From assembly GCA_949316235.1 (NCBI GenBank), contig OX438758.1, positions 4,745,731-4,809,730 of the forward strand: a DNA stretch of 64,000 bases. The letters are read 5' to 3'. The notes beneath the pieces were generated by a model that ran no database searches, was not told where the DNA came from, and worked only from the letters and a program-made list of their open reading frames with translations. Source of the stretch: Oegoconia quadripuncta (Eukaryota > Arthropoda > Insecta > Lepidoptera > Autostichidae). Positions 1 to 11,070 of this stretch are shown here, one piece after another (the first letter of the stretch is position 1; each line of letters begins with the position of its first letter). The position numbers were made by a program, and so were the translations under genes.

Positions 1-1823
1 AATCGAACCGACTCAAATGTGAAAAAAAAACACCCTACTTTTATGATGCCAATCGAAAGAATAGCTAAAAAATAATAACTCTGCCTAAGTAACATAGTAT
101 TTTAAAAGAAAGGAACAACGTGAAATTAATCATTTTAATCAAATAAAAAACATACATGAAACTGCCGTAGTCAATTAAGTAGGTATTTTTTTGTAAATTA
201 ATTAATTAAATGCTCAAAATGTGATCCCTCTTGTCTTACGCAAATCGCCAATCTTTTAATGAGCCCGCTGCCTGTTGATTTTCTAATCATTTTATGGTGA
301 ACACTCGATGTGATATGGCACAATTCTGTTTGCAACTCGCCTACGTTCTCGTATCGCTTTTTGTATAGCATATCTTTCACGTATCCCCAAAAGAAGAAAT
401 CTAATGGTGTGAGGTCCGGGGATCTGGCCGGCCATCTAATCGGTCCATTTGTACCAATCCATGTAGGAAAACATTCATTTAGAAAATCTGCTGCTCTCCG
501 ACTATTATGAGCCGGAGCTCCATCTTGTTGGAAAATTAAGTTTTCTTGCTCCGCCGCGGAATGGTTTCTTATCTTATCCCTTAAAATTTGAAGTATTCCT
601 AAATACTTTTCTGTGTTCAAGGTTCCTTGGTAAAAATGGATTAAGAAAACCCGGTTTTTTAAAAGTCCGCACCAACAGTTGAGTGAAAAACGCACTTGGT
701 TATTAGTTTCAGTCACTCGTAGGGGATTTTCTTTAGACCAAATACGATTATTGTTGCGGTTATACATACCGTTATTGCTAAAGTTAGATTCGTCTGTCCA
801 AATAATATTATCCAAAAAATTTGGATCTTCGAGCAATCGTGCCTGGATATCAAGACAGAAATTTTTTCTCCTTTCTGTATCGCCCGGAAGTAATTTTTGA
901 ACCAATCGTCCTTCAACATAACTCTTAAAACCGTGTTTTTTTAATACACGGTGTATTTTACTTTTTGAAACTCCAATTTCATGTTCTCCTTCTCTCACCG
1001 ATGCTTTCGGAAAAGCCGAAAAGTAAATTAAAATACCAAGTTCTTCGTCGTTGATCGTATGGTTTTCTTGCTGTGGTTCTCTTGGGCGTTTATCGAAACG
1101 TCCCAGAGTTTTCAAATTGTTCACAAGCCTTTTCAAAACTTTACGAGACGGTATTTGTCTATCAGGATATTTTACGCCATACCACCGCAAACTTCTAGAG
1201 ATATCTTTATCGTTCAAAAAATATGCTTCCATTAGATCAAAACTTACTTGATATGCCATGTTCGCAATAAATTAACACAATAACACTTGTGTAAGTGAAT
1301 TGAGACTAAACAGATCAATATCCGAAAAACAAACGCTCGCACATACTGTTCCATTTTCAAATTTAAGAACAACATTTAAAAATATCACTTCTTTTTAAAA
1401 TATCTTAAAAAGTATGCATTCAAACAAACGCTGTCATAAACTGTTCCATTTTCAAATTATAAATTATTTATTTTTGTTTTTAATTTGCCTTCTGTCTAGC
1501 TTACAGAGGACGTATTGAAATACAAGTTTTATCATTTCATCTACACGTGCACTTATAATAAGGAAAACTATGTTAGTACCTATTTTATGAAGTGGGTACT
1601 TATTTACGAATAATCAATGCTATCTTTGGAATGATAATATCGCTACTTTTCGAACGTCGTCGGCAATAAATAACTTTCTTGAAATTTGACTCAATCATTT
1701 TATGTTGTTCCTTTCTTTTAAAATACTATGTTACTTAGGCAGAGTTATTATTTTTTAGCTATTCTTTCGATTGGCATCATAAAAGTAGGGTGTTTTTTTT
1801 TTCACATTTAAGTCGGTTCGATT
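1..1823 (-). mobile_element. Intact DD41D-type mariner (IS630/Tc1/mariner superfamily)
   Basis: Bases 1-120 reappear as a reverse complement at about 1704-1823 with only a few differences, so the element is bounded by about 120-bp terminal inverted repeats and carries one transposase gene on the minus strand. The left end coincides with the window edge, so the TA target duplication cannot be verified there. Both ends carry an A-run followed by a CACCCTAC motif. Intact ends plus an open transposase frame suggest a young copy. It lies beside the decayed DDE_Tnp_4 gene at 1915-2463. Confidence 0.85.
198..1259 (-). CDS. Mariner-family transposase, 353 aa, apparently intact
   Basis: Cut-and-paste DDE transposase that binds the element's inverted repeats and inserts at TA. 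The N-terminal ~115 residues look like a paired helix-turn-helix region. The catalytic part shows IIWTDESNF (first Asp), FQQDGAPAH (second Asp, about residue 245) and WPARSPDLTPLDFFFWG (third Asp). By my count 40 residues separate the second and third Asp, against 41 in the two related copies at 46.4 and 59.8 kb, so I place it in the DD41D-like group rather than classical DD34D mariner or DD34E Tc1. The single exon runs from ATG at 1259 to a stop at 198 with no break. Length fits the superfamily (about 340-360 aa). Confidence 0.9.
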   Translation of the reverse strand: MAYQVSFDLMEAYFLNDKDISRSLRWYGVKYPDRQIPSRKVLKRLVNNLKTLGRFDKRPREPQQENHTINDEELGILIYFSAFPKASVREGEHEIGVSKSKIHRVLKKHGFKSYVEGRLVQKLLPGDTERRKNFCLDIQARLLEDPNFLDNIIWTDESNFSNNGMYNRNNNRIWSKENPLRVTETNNQVRFSLNCWCGLLKNRVFLIHFYQGTLNTEKYLGILQILRDKIRNHSAAEQENLIFQQDGAPAHNSRRAADFLNECFPTWIGTNGPIRWPARSPDLTPLDFFFWGYVKDMLYKKRYENVGELQTELCHITSSVHHKMIRKSTGSGLIKRLAICVRQEGSHFEHLIN

Positions 1824-1914
1824 CCCAGCCGAAGCAAGTAATTTTTAGAAAATCTATGAATGCAGAATTACTAACTTTTAAAAATAACATAAAGTCTTCT
1901 TTGAGCAAAATTCA

Positions 1915-2463
1915 CTATCTACGATATTTAAGGTACTTCCCCTTCATGTCCCATAACTTTGGGACGCCCGGTATATATGTGCCATCAAAGACAATGACAT
2001 TGTTTCCATTTCCATACAGTCCATTTCGTATGGACAAATTGTGTTGCAACAGTTCTTCCCTTCTTAATTGATTTATTCCCAGATTTCTCTCCACAAAATC
2101 TTGTACGAGTACTTCCCTCACTTTGTCCATTAAAGACTCCCAAGGTACGACGGGGTACTTCTACTAATGTTGCAATTCTATCATCGGAATCACCTGTCCT
2201 CATTTTTAATAAAGTGCTGCCAAGCCCAATTTTCCTCTTCGTATTTCTAATATTCGGGGTACTTCTTCAACAACATTATGGAACTTTTCTTTTGTTAATC
2301 CCACCCAGTACTCAAAAACTCGGTCATCCATTTCGTCAACATTTTCAAAATCCAAGGTGGGATTGAATGCATTCACAAACGAAAATACATGTATCTGTCG
2401 GGCGGTGAATGTCCCTATAGTATTTTCAGAGTCATATAATGTATCCCATGAATTAGTGATCAA
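1915..2463 (-). pseudogene. DDE_Tnp_4 (Harbinger-like) transposase remnant
   Basis: Three overlapping minus-strand frames together give one degraded protein. They carry FEYWVGLTKEKFHNVVEE, then KMRTGDSDDRIATL, then NVIVFDGTYI, where the Asp of FDGT is the usual first catalytic residue of DDE_Tnp_4 transposases. At least two frameshifts lie near 2130-2210, and the gene ends before the second catalytic motif, at the border with the mariner. The 'relative with a few Lys/Thr-rich loops' pattern is recalled from insect genomes, so the family call is moderate. Non-functional. Confidence 0.6.
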
Positions 2464-2550
2464 ATGTTGACTACAAACGCGTGCTAGGTTTGGCAGATAA
2501 TAATGGTGATTACTCAGGATAATTGCACGTAATTTGTCAGCCGTTTAAGT

Positions 2551-3027
2551 CATAAGGGCATTAGTGGTACCTTACAATTGGCTAGAGAAAGTGTATTCAA
2601 GGCAAGAGACATAACAAACTTTGTCAGAAAATGTAAAACTTGCAGGAAGTTTCAGAATGATAATCAAATGGAACCCATAATGGAACAGGAGGTTCCCGAG
2701 AGGCCATGGAGTATAGTTGCCTCTAATTTATTCCAACTTAATGGCAAAGACTACATTGTCATTGCAGATGCTTATTCTGGTTATTTCGATTTTAAGCAAC
2801 TATTATCCACCAGCAGCACAGCTGTAATAAAGGAACTGAAGTTATGGTTTTCAGTATTTGGCATTCCAGAAATATTCCAAAGCGATAATGGTAGACAATA
2901 CGATTCAGCAGATTTCCGGAAATTTGCCAAGGAATGGAAGTTTGATCACAGATTCTCAAGCACATTATTTCCAAGATCCAATGGTTTAGCAGAACGTTAT
3001 GTCCAAGAGGCGAAAAACCTATTGTGA
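2551..3027 (+). pseudogene. Ty3/gypsy integrase fragment
   Basis: A 149-codon open frame encodes part of a retroviral-type integrase core. The end of the zinc-binding region is seen as KCKTCRKFQ. The catalytic core has IVIADAYSGY (Asp), FQSDNGRQYDS (Asp) and NGLAERYVQEAKNLL (Glu). Codons before the first ATG continue the HHCC region, so the fragment starts upstream of the ATG. No protease, reverse transcriptase or C-terminal chromodomain follows; a stop at 3025 ends it. No LTR was found nearby. It is a fossil fragment. Confidence 0.8.
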
Positions 3028-3070
3028 AAGTGGATTGTGTGATTGAAAGTGGAAAAGGATTTTAAAAAAA

Positions 3071-3256
3071 ACGACTTCAAAAAACCCGGATAAAATAATT
3101 TAATTAAACTACTGCTATAATAATATAACTGAAAAGTATAAAATAATAAACCAGAGCAGAATGTTCTTTATGGATAGATATTATATGCTATACAATAATA
3201 GTTAGGTATAATAATGAAATTAAAAATATATACAATAGGTACTTTTTGAAGTCGGT
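3071..3256. repeat. Short AT-rich repeat with inverted ends
   Basis: The left end reads ACGACTTCAAAAAA and the right end reads CTTTTTGAAGTCGGT, which are inverse complements over about 13 bases. The interior is AT-rich with no open frame. The 'cgacttcaaaa' motif also occurs at about 12095 and 19467, next to other repeats typical of Lepidoptera, so it is probably a small non-autonomous repeat. Confidence 0.4.
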
Positions 3257-3360
3257 GCCTGCCTAGCCTATAAAATACACGATCAACAAAATAGTAAAAA
3301 CACGCCCCGAATAACTTTTTAGTGTCTGGTCAGACATTACAAAATAATAAAATATATTAA

Positions 3361-3636
3361 TTGACCAATATGGGCAGGCCTACGAAAGGTACTGCTTTTT
3401 TAAAGAACTGTCGGTCAAAAGAAACCGAAACTGAGAGGGTACTACGGCTTGTAAAAAATGCCTCACGGAACGCAATTTCGCGTTCCCAGGAGACGCCCGA
3501 AGCTCGCCGAGTACGTCTAGTAGCTATGAAAGATTACGTTAAATTACGTATTCGCCAGGAACCTCCCGAACAGAACGAGCATAGACTCGGTTTAATACAC
3601 GACTGGCTTGCCGAGGAGTCCGCTGAGGTGAGCTGA
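3361..3636 (+). pseudogene. Helitron Rep/helicase N-terminal fragment (probable)
   Basis: About 91 codons rich in Arg, Glu and Gln, with the imperfect repeats SRSQETPEARRVRL and RIRQEPPEQNEHRLG. Such 'S/R-x-E-TPE-x-R-x-x-RL' repeats are common at the N-terminus of arthropod Helitron Rep-helicase proteins. No Rep motif or helicase domain follows before the stop at 3634. The frame opens at a TTG; the first ATG is at 3370. The call rests on repeat style only. Confidence 0.45.
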
Positions 3637-4355
3637 GCGCAGGCACGGCCTTATAATCATGTAAATCGGCCTAAAAATCTCGGATATGGTTACAAGGTGT
3701 GTTTGTTGTAGGTAGGTCTCTCTTCTGGTGGGCCGGGATAATCCTGGAGACCTGGTTTCTTGAGGGTGGGACAACCCTGGATATCGGACTCCAACTGCTT
3801 AACCGGAACGCTCAATGGTGGTCTTCGTTCTTGTCCGTGGCTTGTCCGTACGCGGAACCCTAACGCTGATTTTTCAGCTTTATTCCTCGTCCTTGACTCG
3901 TTCCTGTCGGCGGCTAAAGTTCGATTAAATTGCCGAAGTTTTCTATTCCGAATAATTTTAGCTTCTTCTATAATTTTTGTCTTATTCCAGACAGGAACGT
4001 GGCAGGGTGGCTATGTAATAATGTAAGATGGTTGTTATTGTCGATGGACGAAGGGTTCCGTAAAGGTTCCGGAGGACCCAGTAGGCTGTCCTGCGCTCTC
4101 CCGTCACCTGAACTCGCCGGATTTTTGTAATACCGTTGAGTTCCATAATGTACTCCGATTATTTTGATTTTACGTTAAGCAAGTTGGTTGTCTTCTTTAT
4201 TCTTTTTCCAGGCAGGATCCTGGCAGAGTCGCCATGCGGTATTTTAGGTGGTGGTGGTATCTAACTAATATTAAAAATGTCAAAGTTTGGATGTAATCTT
4301 TCGCGGGCGGAAAGCTTGTAAACAATAAGATTGAAAAATGGAAAGACAAATGGAC
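3637..4355. other. No recognised gene; weakly repetitive GC-richer stretch
   Basis: Open frames here have no recognisable domains. Two related blocks occur: one near 3985-4022 (ttccagacaggaacgtggca) and one near 4206-4245 (ttccaggcaggatcctggca), about 220 bases apart. This suggests an old imperfect tandem duplication or a transposon untranslated region. It ends at the TTA target duplication of Harbinger copy A. Confidence 0.3.
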
Positions 4356-4579
4356 TTAGGCTCAACTCACACCGAAAGAGTGGCGAAGGTCAGCGGAGCG
4401 CAGCAACCCGCTCGGTAGAGAAGGCGCGAGGAATCCCGCGACTGCTCGAGAAGTCGCTGGAATGCGAGAGAAGTCGCTCCGCGCGCCTTCTCGAGCCCGC
4501 CCGCGATGAATTCACGGGTCGTTCTATGCGCAGTTCACTTTCAACAAAACTCGAGGAAACTTGTGTTTATGCAGTGAAA

Positions 4580-7034
4580 ATGGGTATTTTGGATTTAATT
4601 ATTATTGCACATGTAATTGAAGAAGAGGAAGAGGCCGAAGATATAAGGAGGGAAAGATTTAAAAGAAAAAGAAATTTTTGGGTACACGCCATGTGGAAGA
4701 AGAGACGTTTGTTTGGCCAATTTCAAACATTTTGCACAAATTTACATCTGTATCCTAGCATTCATTATGACTATTATAAAATGAACTATAACAAATTTGA
4801 AAGTTTGTTGAAAATTCTCAGGCCACATATTCAAAAACAAAATACCAATTATAGATTGGCTATTTCCGCTGAAGAAAGACTATCGGTCTGCCTCAGGTGA
4901 GTAAATAAATAAAAAGTATATTGTTCAATTGTATTGTTATTTATTGTTCAACATTACTACTCCAACAAAAACATTGTTTGAAAGAAAATTTAGGCAACAG
5001 TTCTTTAATAGTCAAATGTCGTATTGATAATTGGTTTCTTCACGCAATACAGAATCAGAGGATCTTTGTTGTGATTTCGACATAGCGTGTGGTATATAAG
5101 GCGACGGAGGTGGGTCGAATGAACTAGAGTTTGAATAAATCGGAAGTGAGGAGTTCTCGTAGATATTTTCTGTGTTCGTTTCTTGATAACTTGTTGAAGT
5201 CGACGGTATTTTGGATGGTTTGTATGAAAACGATGTAATAGTTTTTTTTTCTGCAGCCGGTATTATTGATGGTGTGTATGAAAAGGATGTGGTTGGAATG
5301 TTTGAATTTTCTGTCACAGATCTAGGACTGATACTGGTTGTTTCCAATGCATACTTTGAAGAAGATGATATGGTTGTATTATTTCCTGTGGCAGATATGT
5401 CGAATTCAGCTGTATCTCGTGTCATGTTACCACCGGTGTCATCGGCAAGTCTTATTTCCGTTTCATTTATAAGGCGGAAAATTTCTCCTTTTAATTTGGC
5501 TTGAATATTTTTAGGCATTGTTTTCACAGTTCGGCCCATGGTTAAGAAAAAGCTAATGGTTGGGTCATCTTCTATTTGCTTGTCTTCAATATATTGTTTG
5601 AACAATAAATTTGACATTTTGAGAGGCTGTTCGTTGGATGAAGAGGTCCGGTTTGATAGCTGCGACTGTGGCCGTGGTGACGGTGATAACTGCGACTGTG
5701 GCCGTGGTGAGGGTAAAAGCTGCGTCTGCGGTCTTGGTGACATAGACTGATATTCGCCATCTGTGGTAATATCTGAATCTTCTGGCGAACTCGTTAAATT
5801 TGAAATTTGTTTCCTGCTTTTCATGAAGGGTTTTATGAATGCTAATTCTTTTTCAAATTTTAATGGGCGTTCTACTGTTCTAGCTGACCCACTTCTACTC
5901 TCTCTTAATGAAATGCCCTTTCTATAACTATCTCGTAATTTCTTCCAAGACTTTTGGCAATCCTCCACTGAAAATAGCAGTAATATAATTATTCATATAA
6001 CAATCTTGTTATGTTTTTATGGTTTTTATTTTTTTATGATGGTAAATAATAATATACACACACGGACAAAAGTAGACAACTACTGGGGCTGTTACTCTTG
6101 ATTTGTCGATATGTGTAACTATAACTGGTGATAATAATTATATTTTGTTTCAGATTTCTAACTACTGCTATCAGTTTCAAAGCGCTAGCTCACGAGTATC
6201 GAATGGGATATAGTACTGTACTTCTAATTGTTCACGAAACTTGCTCCGCGATATGGAAGTGTTATGCCAAAACCGACAGCTGAGCTATGGACCAAACTAG
6301 CAAAAGAATTTGAAACACAATGGAATTTTCCTAACTGTATAGGAGCCATAGATGGCAAACATGTTAATATAAGAGCACCATGGAACAGCGGCAGTCAATT
6401 TCATAACTATAAAAAATTTTTCAGTGTAGTTTTGTTAGCCATAGCTGATGCAAATTATCGATTCGTTGTAGTCGATATTGGAGCATATGGTCGCAATAGT
6501 GATAGTGGCATTTTAAGCAGCTCAAGATTAGGACAATCATTGAATAATAATACACTGGATATACCACCTAATAAATGTTTGCCAGGTACGACAGAAGCAT
6601 TGCCACATGTTTTTGTTGGAGATGAGGCTTTCCCGTTACACGAACACATAATGAGACCTTTTCCTGGAAACCAAGTGTCGACAGACGTCGAGAAGAAAAT
6701 ATTTAATTATCGCCTGAGCCGTGCAAGACGTATTATAGAGAGCAGTTTCGGAATACTAACACAAAAATTTGAGATTTTTCAAAAGAGAATTAAAATGCAA
6801 CCCAAATACCTAGACATTATGATATTAGCGTGCACTTGTTTACATAATTACCTAAGAAATGATGAAATATTTGAAGACATAATTGAAACAGTGCCAATAA
6901 ATAGTATATTACAAAATTTTCGAGCGGATTCTGTTTCCCGAGAAAATGCTATGTGTATAAGAGATAAATTTAAGACTTATTTTAATTCTTGTGGTGCAGT
7001 TTCTTGGCAAAACGAAATGATTTCCCGTAGTTGA
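4580..7034 (+). pseudogene. Harbinger DDE transposase, copy A (two exons, frameshifted)
   Basis: Exon 1 is 4580-4896 (MGILDLII... to ...RLSVCLR) and ends at a CAG|GTGAGT donor. Exon 2 begins at 6154 after TTTGTTTCAG and ends at 7034. Conserved DDE_Tnp_4 motifs in exon 2 are NCIGAIDGKHVNI, DIGAYGRNSDSGI, VFVGDEAFPL and NYRLSRARRIIESSFGILT. The spliced frame runs into a stop at about 6285. The correct downstream frame is entered around 6255-6265, so a small indel has broken the gene. The 1.26-kb intron contains M exon 2 on the other strand. A start upstream of 4580 is possible but would lie in the GC-rich subterminal region. Confidence 0.82.
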
Positions 7035-7970
7035 ATAGATTTAATATCAAAATGGTGTGAAGTTTTACAAAAGACTGCGCCGTATGTAAACTAACGAGTT
7101 CTACAATTTGCTGATGACATCGGGTTCGTCTCCTCTGATCACGTGATCCGTTACAGGTGGAAACGGATCACGCTAAAACTGCACTCGAATCGCGATATCA
7201 GATGATGTAAAACTCACCCTGTATAGGTTCTTACTTTTTTTATTGTATGTATACATATTTTAAGGAGTTGTTCTACCCATCAATTTTATTTTATTATTTG
7301 ATCGGTTTGTATGGAGCAGCTGATATTTATTTGCGAATTCCAAAGTTGTCTCCATAGTGAAAGTTGTTCAGATTGATGGGAACGACAACCCCTTAAAATA
7401 TGTACCTAATATTAAAAAAGAAACACCCTATATATAAATCAGATATTGAAGATTTAGCATGTTTTACTGAAAGAAGACATCATTTTCTTAACAATAAATC
7501 CACACAGCAGATGACCGATATCCGTGGACTCAAATGTTTTTTTTTTTGTGAAACTGATATCGCGATCAGTTGCGACAAAATTTTACATTTTTTGTAAGGG
7601 AAACTGATATCGCGATCAGACCACACGGATTTAATGTAAGTAGTGGAATCGGATCGCGTGATCAGAGGAGACGAACCCACGACATCGCAACAAGTTAAAG
7701 TTATTTTTATTAAAATATAAAAAAATGTATTATTTGAATTTTTAAATAAAAATACATATTATTTATATACGTTTTTCTTTTGCTCCCAGTTCAGCAGTGA
7801 AGCAAATAAAAATAATTAAACAAATACATACCAGACATATTCATTTCAGCGCCCACTTTTTGCCAAGCGTTATTTTTCATGTGTTTATCGCTGTAATGCC
7901 TTGATTTTACATTGTATAGGCAGTCGTACATTTGCACCAAATAAATAAGCTTTTCTTCATCCATTTCCAT
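5012..7970 (-). CDS. MADF-BESS DNA-binding protein of Harbinger copy A (two exons)
   Basis: Exon 1 is 7970-7832 (MEMDEEKLIYLVQMYDCLYN...) and ends with donor GTATGT. Exon 2 is 5967-5012, after acceptor TTTTCAG. Splicing restores ...NMSVEDCQKSWKKLRDSYRK..., the characteristic second half of a MADF (Myb/SANT-like) domain. Around residues 190-230 a BESS-like motif is seen (DPTISFFLTMGRTVKTMP). The rest is Ser/Thr/Pro-rich and low complexity, including PSPRPQSQL repeats. Harbinger elements need such a partner to bind the ends and import the transposase. The frame is intact. The intron holds T exon 2 and both MITEs. The alternative start MDEEK lies two codons downstream. Confidence 0.82.
7122..7678. 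repeat. MITE with ~28-bp inverted ends, probable 8-10 bp TSD
   Basis: The left end GGGTTCGTCTCCTCTGATCA pairs with the right end TGATCAGAGGAGACGAACCC. Flanks read gatgacatcg and cacgacatcg, an imperfect 8-10-bp duplication of the kind left by hAT or MULE transposases. Inside, the block GAAACTGATATCGCGATCAG occurs twice on the right (7549-7569 and 7601-7620). No coding capacity. It lies in the intron of M of copy A and contains a further MITE. Confidence 0.7.
7222..7434. repeat. Small Tc1/mariner-type MITE nested in the previous MITE
   Basis: Both ends share an inverted repeat of about 60 bases containing ACATATTTTAAGG, then GTTGT, then CCCATCAA, and the outer ends carry a CACCCTxTA pattern. 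Its position inside the 7122-7678 repeat shows it arrived later. The TA target is likely but the exact borders are uncertain by a few bases. Confidence 0.55.
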
Positions 7971-8629
7971 CACTCCTGTATTCGTTGCACTGCAAGGAAT
8001 GAATGCGAAATAGCGAATGCCCGCTGCCCGCGCGCAATAGACGCGCGCGGGGGTGGGGGCGAGGGGCGGGATATTGCCAGCGGCCGCCCGCGACTGCTCG
8101 AACATTCTCGGGACTTCCCCCGACTTCTCGCGCAGGCGCACGGCTCCGTTTATGGAATTCGCCGGAATTCCCGCGGCTCCGCGGGCATCCGCGCGCCTCG
8201 TTCGAGTTTCTCATGCGATAATGAGTATTATAGTAATGAAAATAAAGTTAAAATTCTCATGACACTGAAACTGCGCTCCGCTTCGCTGCGCTTCGACGCT
8301 CTTTTGGTGTGAGTTGAGCCTTAGACTATAGGAGAACAAAATTGCAGGCCACAAAATAAAAAGTAAATAAGGACTATGAAAGAAATGGTCAGAGGGACTA
8401 GTAATTATATTAAAAAAAAAACAAATCGGACTCAAAATGGCAGATCTTTCCCAATGAGTAAGTGCTAGTAGACCCTGCGACGTATACGTAACCCTAAAGA
8501 AGAGCGAGGCCTCCTAACACAAGTGTGTAAAAGGAGTGTCCCCAGCAAAATATGTCACTAGACCAGGTTTAGAAGTAAATAAAACATTTTTTTTTCATTC
8601 TTACATGCTATTTTTATTCCCAGGAGATT

Positions 8630-8870
8630 CTGGGTATCCTCACTGGCCATGGCTCTTGACACTTTATGCGAATGTGGAACCTGGTTCGATGCAAGAGATT
8701 TTTAATAAAAAACACAGCACGGCAAGAGTAGTTATTGAAAATAATTTTGGGAGACTTAAAAATTGTTAGCGCTGTGTGTGCAAAGATAGGGTCTTGCATT
8801 ACAAACCCACCAGTGTGCAAGAATAATAACAGCCTGTTGTGTTTTACACATTCTTGCATTAGAATTTAAT
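8630..8870 (+). pseudogene. DDE_Tnp_4 Harbinger transposase C-terminal fragment (clade 2)
   Basis: The frame reads GDSGYPHWPWLLTLYANVEP, then ARVVIENNFGRLKN, a stop, then RVLHYKPTSVQE. This is the GDSGYP...VERxxGxLKxRWRCL...RVLHY block seen intact at 48.76-48.94 kb. It has stop codons at about 8767 and 8829. With the minus-strand gene at 8.9-10.2 kb it has the same order (T forward, partner gene reverse) as the 47.5-58.5 kb element. Confidence 0.75.
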
Positions 8871-8889
8871 GTGCCAGAACCTGAACTGA

Positions 8890-10170
8890 TTACCGAATTA
8901 ACTATCGAATCGGCGTAGTCTCTCCCTCTCTAACTCATGCTCCTGCTTCTCCTTTTCCTTCTGGAACGACCTCCACTCTGAGTCCGATTTCACAAACTGG
9001 ATTCTGGCCAATTCTGATTGTGTTGCTGGAAGTGACCGCCTTGGGGAGATTGAAGGTGTTGCATGCCGTCTACCGTCACGTATAAAGATGCATATAATAC
9101 AAAATATAATTAAATGCTAATCCTTACAATGCTTAGTGACCAATTTATCTAATAAATCTAATGCTCTTAATCCTATGTTTTGCCACTCCTTCTGCGTTTG
9201 CACCTCCATCTCCCTATTCTGCTCCCTTTTCATCTCCATGTAGTCTCTGTGTTGTTGCATCCTGAATCGCCTCCATTCTTCATCAGACTGCAAAAACTGT
9301 TGAGCTGCCTGCTCAGTGTACGCAGGCCTCACACGTCTTCGAGGTGAACCTCGAGCCCGTGTTGGCCTACCACTGCGCCGGGGTGTTATCTCTCCAAATT
9401 GAGCAAGCCTCACGTAACACGAGACTGAGATGGTGGCACAGTATGTGCAGCATCTGACAAATAAGTGCTTTATATTAATAGTCATAAAGAAATTATGGCT
9501 ACAAATGTTATATTAATATTGAATAAACGGAAACCAATTTACTATGGATATAAGCAAAATATTTAATTGAATAGAGAAAATATGGATGCTGCATATCACA
9601 AAAATCATATTCGTCAATGTAACCAGGTTAAAATAACAATAAAATATATCTTACAATCCATACCTGCACTTATGTACACTTGGGCACGAGTTGGTGAAAT
9701 GTCACACTCTCTCTCAGGAGGTGGAGATGGTGGAGCTGTATGTGGCCGTTGCGATGGCCCATGATTCTTTGACTAAAATGTGAAATTATAACTTAATTTA
9801 TTCAGTAATATGTTTGCAATGTTGGTTTTAAAAACTTCATGCGAGGCAACTTACTCTCTTCTACGTTGACTATGTCTACAATCTCATCTATTTCCATAAT
9901 TGATGGTGATTGCGTTTGATGACCTTGATCACTTACTTCACCCTCAGGTGGGTTCAAGGCGACTTACTTTCTTCTACGTTGACTATGTCTTCAATTTCAA
10001 CATTATCTGTTTCGATAATTGATGGTGGTTGCATTTGATCACCTTGATAAGTGATCCTTCATCCTCAGGTGGTTCTACAATACGAGCCTCCTGTTTAAAC
10101 ACATCTTGATAAACAATGCAATGAGTTGGATATGACAAAAAAAACCTGTGTAAGGCCGGCCTCTTCAACC
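8890..10170 (-). pseudogene. Harbinger clade-2 accessory (Myb/SANT-partner type) gene remains
   Basis: Several minus-strand exon-like blocks are separated by splice-like sites: a block ending ...EARIVEPPEDEGSLI (about 10168-10040), two near-copies of an exon encoding IVNVEES before a donor (10060-9850), a Pro-rich block (about 9770-9665), and a C-terminal block 9485-9117 with FLQSDEEWRRFRMQQHRDY... and LDLLDKLV. A second, related C-terminal block lies at 9060-8900 (FVKSDSEWRSFQKEKEKQE). The charged C-terminal helix is usual for accessory proteins of this clade. No N-terminal DNA-binding exon was found. Confidence 0.5.
9845..10062 (-). repeat. Tandem exon duplication (~110 bp x 2)
   Basis: The blocks at about 9848-9952 and 9964-10062 both contain cttctacgttgactatgtct and 'ataattgatggtg', and both keep a CTTAC donor (reverse strand) and the end 'catcctcagg/caccctcagg'. 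Between them lies only a short linker. The duplication keeps both splice sites, so it duplicates a complete small exon. Confidence 0.65.
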
Positions 10171-10878
10171 TGCATGCTCGTGGCGGCCTGCATACCTATT
10201 AAATTGAGAACCCTTAGTCACTTTTGCTGCGAGAGTGCTGGGTTAAAATGAAACCAGCGGAGTCCGAGTGAGAAGACATTATTCTTTTAACAATTTACCT
10301 TAGTAACTGGTATATGGTACACCCTGCTTACAGAATTAAACTCTAAACGAGATGAGGTGGCACCGACTAGCATAGAGTGAGCACAAAGGGGTCTTGGGGG
10401 TTTGACTCGAGGTGAGATTATACTGATGGGTTACTTATTTAATAAGGTAATCGCGTGATTATAAAGGACGTCAGTGGATGCTACCATCCACAAAGTAAAG
10501 AGAACGGCAGTACACAATGAAGATCCTGCGCAGTAGTAGGTTGGTAGAAAATGCCAGGTACTGAAGTGAGGCCTCACGAACGCGGGGAAGGATGCACGGT
10601 ACAGATTTGAAAAAGGGCAGTGAGAAAGGAACCCCTGCAATAAATTTGTAGGTATTAGAATTTTAACATCGAGACAGTCGAGCCTACTCGGAAAAGTATA
10701 AAAAAGGGTAGAAAACTCGTATACCACATCAATGAAGAGGGCAATGAGAGACCAGTCCTCATCGTAAGGGGACTAGAACTTCAAAACGTTAACACATATT
10801 ATCTCCAAAGTAACACGTAATCTGTATATTCACTGAAGTAGAGACTGATTTAAAGTCGGACTATCACTTTATATCAGT
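10171..10878. other. No recognised feature
   Basis: No open frame with recognisable domains on either strand; the 98-codon minus frame at 10431-10727 has no known motif. The stretch is less AT-rich than its surroundings, with purine-rich blocks around 10379-10415. It may be an untranslated part of a transposon, but nothing in it supports a specific call. Confidence 0.3.
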
Positions 10879-11070
10879 TTGACTTAGTTTAAATGCTTTT
10901 GAGTAGAATGTGGTAAAATTTATAATGCATGAAGCTATTGTATGGTCTAAAAAATAAAGTTAATTGGCTTATAATTGACTTAGTTTAAATGCTTTTGAGT
11001 AGAATGTGGTAAAATTTATAATGCATGAAGCTATTGTATGGTCTAAAAAATAAAGTTAATTGGCTTATAA
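10879..11070. repeat. 96-bp perfect tandem duplication
   Basis: The unit starting TTGACTTAGTTTAAATGC at 10879-10974 is repeated immediately at 10975-11070 with no difference that I can see, apart from the base before it. Identity implies a recent duplication. No coding content. Confidence 0.92.

Larger units (their letters stand above)
4359..8320 (+). mobile_element. PIF/Harbinger element, copy A, TSD TTA
   Basis: The left end GGCTCAACTCACACC and the right end GGTGTGAGTTGAGCC are inverse complements, and both are flanked by TTA (4356-4358 and 8321-8323), the classical Harbinger target duplication. The subterminal ~150-300 bases are very CpG-rich on both sides. Inside lie a transposase gene (T, +) and a MADF-BESS gene (M, -) whose exons alternate. 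Two MITEs at 7122-7678 are later insertions. T carries a frameshift, so the copy is probably not autonomous. Confidence 0.88.

Noticed and set aside
7932..8312. GC-rich overlapping open frames of 70-126 codons on both strands
   Set aside because: They lie in the CpG-rich subterminal region of Harbinger copy A; several frames are open at once because stop codons are rare in GC-rich DNA.
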